Shown here: positions 13,618 through 17,936 of the stretch, in pieces
Layout of the letters: each line of letters starts with the position of its first letter
Numbering within the stretch: the stretch's first letter is position 1
Assembly: GCA_965657165.1 (NCBI GenBank)
Contig: CBFHNG010000038.1
Coordinates: 1-17,936, forward strand
From: UBA3537 sp965657165
Lineage (GTDB): Bacteria; Bacteroidota; Bacteroidia; Flavobacteriales; Flavobacteriaceae
DNA: 17,936 nucleotides
Direction of reading: 5' to 3'
Program-made: the position numbers and the translations under genes
Notes under the pieces: generated by a model
Seen by the model: only the letters and a program-made list of their open reading frames with translations
Database searches by the model: none
Told to the model about the DNA's origin: nothing

Positions 13618-15447
13618 ATGGCTGAAGAACAAACTACAAACGCAGAGGAGACTGCACAAGACACTCCAGTTGTTGAAGCAACAACAAACGAAGCTCAAAC
13701 TAACCCAGAGCAATTTTTAAAAGATTTTAACTGGCACAATTACGAAGAGGGAATTGACCCTGTTGCCGATGAAAAACTTGATGAATTTGAAAAACTTGTT
13801 TCAGAAAATTTTGTAGAAACTCTAGATGATCAAGTTGTAGAAGGAACAGTAATTCATCTTTCCGATCGCGATGCCATTATTGACATTAACGCAAAATCAG
13901 AGGGTGTAATTTCATTAAACGAATTTCGTTACAACCCAAACCTAGCAGTAGGCGATAAAGTTGAGGTGCTTATTGATGTTCGTGAAGATGCTACAGGGCA
14001 ACTTGTATTATCACACAGAAAAGCACGTGTAATCAAAGCATGGGATCGTGTTAATGCAGCCAATGAAACTGGCGAAATTGTCAACGGATTTGTAAAGTGT
14101 CGTACAAAAGGTGGTATGATTGTCGATGTTTTTGGCATTGAGGCCTTCTTACCAGGATCTCAAATTGATGTTAAACCAATTAGAGATTACGATCAATATG
14201 TAAATAAAACAATGGAATTTAAAGTTGTAAAAATCAACCACGAATTCAAAAACGTTGTTGTTTCTCATAAAGCACTTATTGAAGCCGATATTGAAATTCA
14301 GAAAAAAGAAATCATCAGTCAACTCGAAAAAGGTCAAGTTCTTGAAGGTGTTGTAAAAAACATCACTTCTTATGGCGTATTTATGGATCTTGGAGGTGTC
14401 GATGGTCTTGTACATATTACAGACCTTTCATGGTCTAGAATTAATCATCCAAGCGAAATCGTTGAGCTTGATGAAAAACTTAACGTTGTAATTCTTGATT
14501 TTGATGAAAATAAATCAAGAATTCAGTTGGGTCTTAAACAATTAAGCAAGCACCCATGGGATGCTCTTGCAGATGACGTAAAAGTTGGTGATGAAGTAGA
14601 AGGAAAAGTTGTTGTCATTGCAGATTATGGCGCATTTATTGAAGTTGTAGAAGGTGTAGAAGGACTTATCCACGTTTCGGAAATGTCTTGGTCTACGCAC
14701 TTAAGATCAGCTCAAGATTTTGTAAATGTAGGTGATACAGTAAAAGCAAAAATCTTAACACTAGACAGAGAAGATCGTAAAATGTCATTAGGGATTAAGC
14801 AATTAACGCCAGATCCATGGACAGATATTACATCTAAATTCCCGGTAGGAAACAAACACACTGGTATTGTAAGAAACTTTACAAACTTTGGTGTATTTGT
14901 TGAAATGGAAGAAGGCATTGATGGATTAATTTATATCTCTGATTTATCATGGACAAAGAAAATCAAGCACCCAAGCGAATTTTGTGCTGTTGGTGATAAA
15001 CTTGAGGTTGTTGTTCTAGAATTAGATGTTGAAGGAAGAAAATTAAGTCTTGGTCACAAACAAACTATGGAAAATCCATGGGACAAATATGAAGCAGAAT
15101 TTGGTTTAAATACCAAACACACTGCTTCTGTATTTGAAATTGTTGACAAAGGAGCTACAGTAAAATTTAATGATGATATTGTTGCTTTTATTCCTTCTCG
15201 TCATTTAGAGAAAGAAGATGGTTCTAAGCTGAAAAAAGGTGAAGAAGCAGAATTTGTTATCATAGAATTTAGCAAAGAATTCAAGAGAGTTGTTGCATCG
15301 CATACAGCGGTTTTCAAGGCAGAAGAAGTTCGAAATGTAAAAGCAGCTGCCAAAAAAGCAGCTAAAGCAGCATCGGAAGCCAAAACAACTCTTGGAGATG
15401 CAAACGAAGCACTTCAAGCTTTAAAAGACAAAATGGATGGTAAATAA
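13618..15447 (+). CDS. rpsA: 30S ribosomal protein S1
   Basis: A 609-residue S1 that binds mRNA on the 30S subunit and helps start translation. An acidic, Thr/Glu-rich N-terminal extension of about 60 residues precedes six S1 (OB-fold) repeats at roughly 72-135, 151-218, 240-308, 324-394, 411-481 and 497-563. Repeats 3-5 carry the best S1 signatures, for example GVFMDLGGVDGLVHITDLSW at 253-272 and its counterparts near 338 and 424. A Lys/Ala-rich tail follows (575 onward) and ends in a short helical segment. The six-repeat layout equals that of proteobacterial S1, while the N-terminal extension and Ala/Lys tail are lineage-specific additions. It is monocistronic, with its own promoter, structured leader and strong terminator. 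Confidence 0.97.
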   Translation: MAEEQTTNAEETAQDTPVVEATTNEAQTNPEQFLKDFNWHNYEEGIDPVADEKLDEFEKLVSENFVETLDDQVVEGTVIHLSDRDAIIDINAKSEGVISLNEFRYNPNLAVGDKVEVLIDVREDATGQLVLSHRKARVIKAWDRVNAANETGEIVNGFVKCRTKGGMIVDVFGIEAFLPGSQIDVKPIRDYDQYVNKTMEFKVVKINHEFKNVVVSHKALIEADIEIQKKEIISQLEKGQVLEGVVKNITSYGVFMDLGGVDGLVHITDLSWSRINHPSEIVELDEKLNVVILDFDENKSRIQLGLKQLSKHPWDALADDVKVGDEVEGKVVVIADYGAFIEVVEGVEGLIHVSEMSWSTHLRSAQDFVNVGDTVKAKILTLDREDRKMSLGIKQLTPDPWTDITSKFPVGNKHTGIVRNFTNFGVFVEMEEGIDGLIYISDLSWTKKIKHPSEFCAVGDKLEVVVLELDVEGRKLSLGHKQTMENPWDKYEAEFGLNTKHTASVFEIVDKGATVKFNDDIVAFIPSRHLEKEDGSKLKKGEEAEFVIIEFSKEFKRVVASHTAVFKAEEVRNVKAAAKKAAKAASEAKTTLGDANEALQALKDKMDGK

Positions 15448-15473
15448 AATATAACCAATCTAAAAATCATAAC

Positions 15474-15505
15474 AAAAAAACCCTCCATTTACGGAGGGTT
15501 TTTTT
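15474..15505 (+). terminator. strong intrinsic terminator of rpsA
   Basis: CCCTCC (15481-15486) and GGAGGG (15493-15498) with an ATTTAC loop, extended by A7 (15474-15480) facing T7 (15499-15505), a perfect 13-bp stem overall. Confidence 0.95.
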
Positions 15506-15578
15506 GTTTGTAATCAATTGATTTTCAATTTTTTAAAAGAATTAACTTTTTTTTTAAATTAATAAAAGATGATATAGT

Positions 15579-15586
15579 TAATTTTA
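15579..15586 (+). promoter_or_regulatory. candidate -7 box of the GapN-like gene
   Basis: TAATTTTA, a one-base variant of TAnnTTTG, lies 26 nt before the ATG at 15613. The leader after it (AAACTAATAAACTAAACAAA) is A-rich and lacks G, typical of flavobacterial leaders. No TTG is present upstream, only a T-rich tract, so this is weak. Confidence 0.3.
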
Positions 15587-15612
15587 TAAACTAATAAACT
15601 AAACAAACAAAT

Positions 15613-17199
15613 ATGGGTTTTAATAATATCCCCAAAGCATTTCAAATTGATCACTTAATTCATCACAAAACATACCTTATAAGTGGTGAGTTAAAACAGT
15701 GGAATGGTGCAACATCGGATGTATATTCCACAATTTCTTCCACAGAGGAATATGCACCAACGTTATTAGGGTCAATTCCATTATTGGAGCAAGAACAAGC
15801 AATGGAAGCTTTGGAGTCTGCATCACAGGCATATAACAATGGTCAAGGCCTATGGCCTACAATGAAAGTAGCCGATAGAATTGCCTGTATGGAAAAGTTT
15901 GTTGAGCAAATGAAAACCAAGCGAGAACAAGTCGTCAAATACTTGATGTGGGAAATTGGAAAAAACCTTAAAGATTCTGAAAAAGAATTTGATAGAACTG
16001 TAGATTATATTTATGATACCATTGATGATTACAAGCAAATCGATCGAAATGCTGCAAAATTCCATAAACACTCAGGAGTTTATGCCCACATTAGAAGAGG
16101 ACCGCTAGGGGTTGTACTTTGTTTGGGGCCATACAATTATCCACTTAATGAAACTTTTGCGCTTCTCATTCCTGCACTAATCATGGGGAACACTACTATT
16201 TTTAAGCCTGCAAAACTAGGTGTTCTATTACTTACACCACTTATGGAAGCCTTTCAAAATAGTTTTCCAAAAGGCGTAGTCAATATCTTATTTGGAAGAG
16301 GGCGTACATTGGCATCTCCACTAATGGAAACAGGAAAAATAGATGTTCTTGCTCTTATTGGTCACAGCAACTCAGCTAATGCACTACAAAACAGTCATCC
16401 TAAGAAAAATAGACTAAGAATTGTACTTGGGTTAGAAGCAAAAAACCCTGCAATTGTCCTACCAGACGCTGATTTAGATTTGGCTGTTAAAGAATGCATA
16501 GCGGGGACTTTGTCGTTCAACGGTCAACGTTGTACAGCACTCAAAATACTATATATCCATGAAACAATTTTTGAAGTTTTTAAAGAAAAATTCTGTGCAC
16601 AAGTCGATGCGCTAAAATTTGGAAATCCATGGGATGCTGCTGCGATGCTTACCCCGTTGCCTGAAGTTAATAAGCCCGATTATATTCAAGATTTGATTGA
16701 TGATGCCAAGGCAAAAGGCGCAAAAATATTAAATACAAAAGGCGGTGAGCGAACAGAAAATTATATTTTCCCTTCGGTGCTTTATCCAGTGGATAAATCA
16801 ATGGATGTATATCACGAAGAGCAATTTGGTCCTGTAATTCCAATGATGACATTTACAGACATTCAACAACCTTTGAATGATATGGCAGAATCAAATTATG
16901 GTCAACAGGTTAGTGTATTTGGAAAAGACACCAAAACTCTTGCACCACTTATCGATATTCTAGTCAATTTGGTATGTCGCGTTAATTTAAATAGTTCTTG
17001 TCAACGTGGACCAGATGTATTTCCATTTACAGGAAGAAAAGACTCTGCATTTAGTACTTTGAGTGTTAGAGATGCATTGCGTTCTTTTTCCATTCGTACA
17101 TTCGTTGCAGCTAAAGACAATCCTAGTAATAGTGAGATTCTAAAAGAAATGTTAGACGAAAAACAATCCAATTTTATAAGCACAGATTATTTGCTTTAA
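15613..17199 (+). CDS. gapN: GapN-like NADP-dependent glyceraldehyde-3-phosphate dehydrogenase (ALDH superfamily)
   Basis: A 528-residue aldehyde dehydrogenase of the non-phosphorylating GAPDH type found in Bacteroidetes, expected to oxidise glyceraldehyde-3-phosphate to 3-phosphoglycerate with NADP. The oxyanion-hole Asn is in GPYNYPLN near residue 175; the cofactor segment PALIMGNTTIFKPAK lies around 189-203; nucleophile Cys307 is in FNGQRCTALK; and Glu403 and Phe405 are in EEQFGPV. The C-terminal CQRGPDVFPFTGRKDSA block supports the GapN-like subgroup. In the usual ELGGK position the sequence reads LGLEAK (272-277), so the canonical general-base Glu is Gly273 and a Glu appears at 275. It is monocistronic. 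The substrate is inferred from family resemblance and could be another phosphorylated aldehyde. Confidence 0.85.
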   Translation: MGFNNIPKAFQIDHLIHHKTYLISGELKQWNGATSDVYSTISSTEEYAPTLLGSIPLLEQEQAMEALESASQAYNNGQGLWPTMKVADRIACMEKFVEQMKTKREQVVKYLMWEIGKNLKDSEKEFDRTVDYIYDTIDDYKQIDRNAAKFHKHSGVYAHIRRGPLGVVLCLGPYNYPLNETFALLIPALIMGNTTIFKPAKLGVLLLTPLMEAFQNSFPKGVVNILFGRGRTLASPLMETGKIDVLALIGHSNSANALQNSHPKKNRLRIVLGLEAKNPAIVLPDADLDLAVKECIAGTLSFNGQRCTALKILYIHETIFEVFKEKFCAQVDALKFGNPWDAAAMLTPLPEVNKPDYIQDLIDDAKAKGAKILNTKGGERTENYIFPSVLYPVDKSMDVYHEEQFGPVIPMMTFTDIQQPLNDMAESNYGQQVSVFGKDTKTLAPLIDILVNLVCRVNLNSSCQRGPDVFPFTGRKDSAFSTLSVRDALRSFSIRTFVAAKDNPSNSEILKEMLDEKQSNFISTDYLL

Positions 17200-17254
17200 A
17201 GTGATTTTATTTTAAGTGAATATCATTTTTTGTGAAGTGAAATGTGATATTGGA

Positions 17255-17284
17255 TTTGAAAATAAAAATTTTCCATTACCTTTG
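17255..17284 (+). promoter_or_regulatory. promoter of the pyrR-pyrB operon
   Basis: TTTG at 17255-17258, an 18-nt spacer, and TACCTTTG at 17277-17284, an exact -7 consensus. Transcription would begin near 17291, only about 17 nt before the pyrR ATG. Confidence 0.7.
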
Positions 17285-17307
17285 CGCACGTATATGTTGA
17301 AAACATT

Positions 17308-17847
17308 ATGAGTCAAAAAGTTTTACTGAACGAAAAAGAAGTAAACATTATCCTTCACAGATTGGCTTGTCAACTTATTGAAAAACACAACGATTTTTCC
17401 AATACCATATTAATAGGATTACAACCAAGAGGAAAGTACCTAACAGATCGACTTTTACAGCTTTTACAATCCGATTATAATATATTCGACACACAGGTTG
17501 GCTACCTAGACATTACTTTTTATAGAGATGATTTTAGACGATCGAGTAAAGTTCTTGAGGCTAGTGAAACCCAGATGGATTTTATTGTAGAAGGCAAAAA
17601 TGTTGTTTTTATAGATGATGTTTTATATACAGGAAGAAGTATCCGTGCTGCCCTAACGGCCATTCAATCTTATGGCCGTCCAAAAAGTATAGAATTACTG
17701 ATTTTGATTGACCGAAGGTTCAGTAGACATTTACCTATTCAACCAGATTATCGAGGGCGACAAGTTGATGCTATTGATGAAGAAAAAGTTATTGTAAATT
17801 GGAAAGAAACACAAGGTGAAGACGCCGTATATTTGATAAAACAATAG
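17308..17847 (+). CDS. pyrR: PyrR, pyr operon regulator / uracil phosphoribosyltransferase
   Basis: A 179-residue phosphoribosyltransferase-fold protein. In Firmicutes PyrR binds pyr mRNA in response to UMP and attenuates transcription, with a side activity that makes UMP from uracil and PRPP. The PRPP loop VVFIDDVLYTGRS is at 99-111, and a DRRFSRHLPIQPDYRG block characteristic of PyrR is at 135-150. Conserved QPRG (39-42) and Arg-rich FYRDDFRR (71-78) segments are also present, the latter in a region linked to RNA binding in studied homologues. It is first in the operon, and pyrB starts 3 nt after its stop. The leader is too short for a conventional attenuator, so regulation may differ from the Bacillus model. 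Confidence 0.94.
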   Translation: MSQKVLLNEKEVNIILHRLACQLIEKHNDFSNTILIGLQPRGKYLTDRLLQLLQSDYNIFDTQVGYLDITFYRDDFRRSSKVLEASETQMDFIVEGKNVVFIDDVLYTGRSIRAALTAIQSYGRPKSIELLILIDRRFSRHLPIQPDYRGRQVDAIDEEKVIVNWKETQGEDAVYLIKQ

Positions 17848-17850
17848 ATT

Positions 17851-17936
17851 ATGAGCACATTAAGTGTAGAGCATTTATTAGGAATTAAACATCTCACCAA
17901 AGAAGACATTCATTTAATTTTTGAAACTGCAGATCA
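17851..17936 (+). CDS. pyrB: aspartate carbamoyltransferase catalytic subunit (N-terminal part, cut by window end)
   Basis: An ATG 3 nt after the pyrR stop opens a frame running off the window. The visible 28 residues (MSTLSVEHLLGIKHLTKEDI and onward to FETAD) match the N-terminus of PyrB, which usually begins with a leucine-rich segment of the form L.HLLGI..L....I..I...A. The enzyme joins carbamoyl phosphate to aspartate in de novo pyrimidine synthesis. The pyrR-pyrB order and tight spacing support the call; too little is visible to inspect catalytic residues. Confidence 0.85.
   Translation, partial: MSTLSVEHLLGIKHLTKEDIHLIFETAD

Noticed and set aside
13929..15417. minus-strand open frames opposite rpsA, some Cys/Phe-rich
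   Set aside because: They arise from the Glu/Lys-rich codons of S1 read in reverse; no independent evidence of coding.
13618..15447. direct repeats within rpsA
   Set aside because: They reflect the six S1 domains at protein level and are not a separate DNA repeat element.
1..17936. CRISPR arrays, tRNA genes, insertion sequences, integrase or attachment sites, defence systems
   Set aside because: I looked for regularly spaced repeats, cloverleaf arms, transposase motifs and terminal inverted repeats and found none; the gene content is core.

Overview
The window is an AT-rich chromosomal segment from a member of the Bacteroidetes, most likely a marine-type Flavobacteriaceae. The reasons are: promoters with the TAnnTTTG -7 box typical of the phylum, A-rich leaders without Shine-Dalgarno sequences, signal peptides ending in A-Q or G-Q, a type IX secretion gene (PorQ) fused translationally to cmk, BBP2-type porin, and the pyrR-pyrB gene order. 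I see no mobile element, CRISPR array, tRNA or rRNA. Most of the window is core, housekeeping-type sequence.

Layout. (1) 1-3340: a run of four separately transcribed outer-membrane beta-barrel genes (an 8-stranded-type barrel, a BBP2 porin, and two tandem paralogues). Each has its own TAnnTTTG promoter and its own strong hairpin terminator, and two of the terminator stems are identical. (2) 3408-5247: aroQ (shikimate pathway) converging on lpdA (dihydrolipoyl dehydrogenase) through a shared bidirectional terminator. (3) 5347-6211, minus strand: two overlapping msrB genes, a lipoprotein followed by a cytosolic copy, a methionine sulfoxide repair pair. (4) 6348-8538: an M48 metalloprotease lipoprotein and a 12-TM UMF1/Atg22-type MFS permease whose start codon abuts a terminator hairpin. 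(5) 8694-12939: lon, then porQ-cmk overlapping by one base. (6) A BON-LysM (Kbp/YgaU-like) gene on the minus strand. (7) rpsA with a roughly 107-nt leader. (8) A GapN-like aldehyde dehydrogenase. (9) pyrR and the start of pyrB, cut by the window end.

Functional themes are envelope biogenesis and quality control (barrels, PorQ, M48 protease, secreted MsrB), cytosolic proteostasis (Lon, MsrB), translation (S1), and central or nucleotide metabolism (LpdA, AroQ, GapN, Cmk, PyrR/PyrB).

The most interesting non-coding signal is in the rpsA leader. Two perfect complementary helices (10 bp and 7 bp) cross each other, as in a pseudoknot, directly upstream of the S1 start codon, so this is a candidate autoregulatory ribosomal-protein leader. 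Other points worth a look are the displaced general-base Glu in the GapN-like enzyme, the missing resolving Cys in the lipoprotein MsrB, a sigma54-like box upstream of lon, a 16/17-identical motif upstream of two unlinked minus-strand genes, and the very short pyrR leader containing a five-codon mini-ORF.
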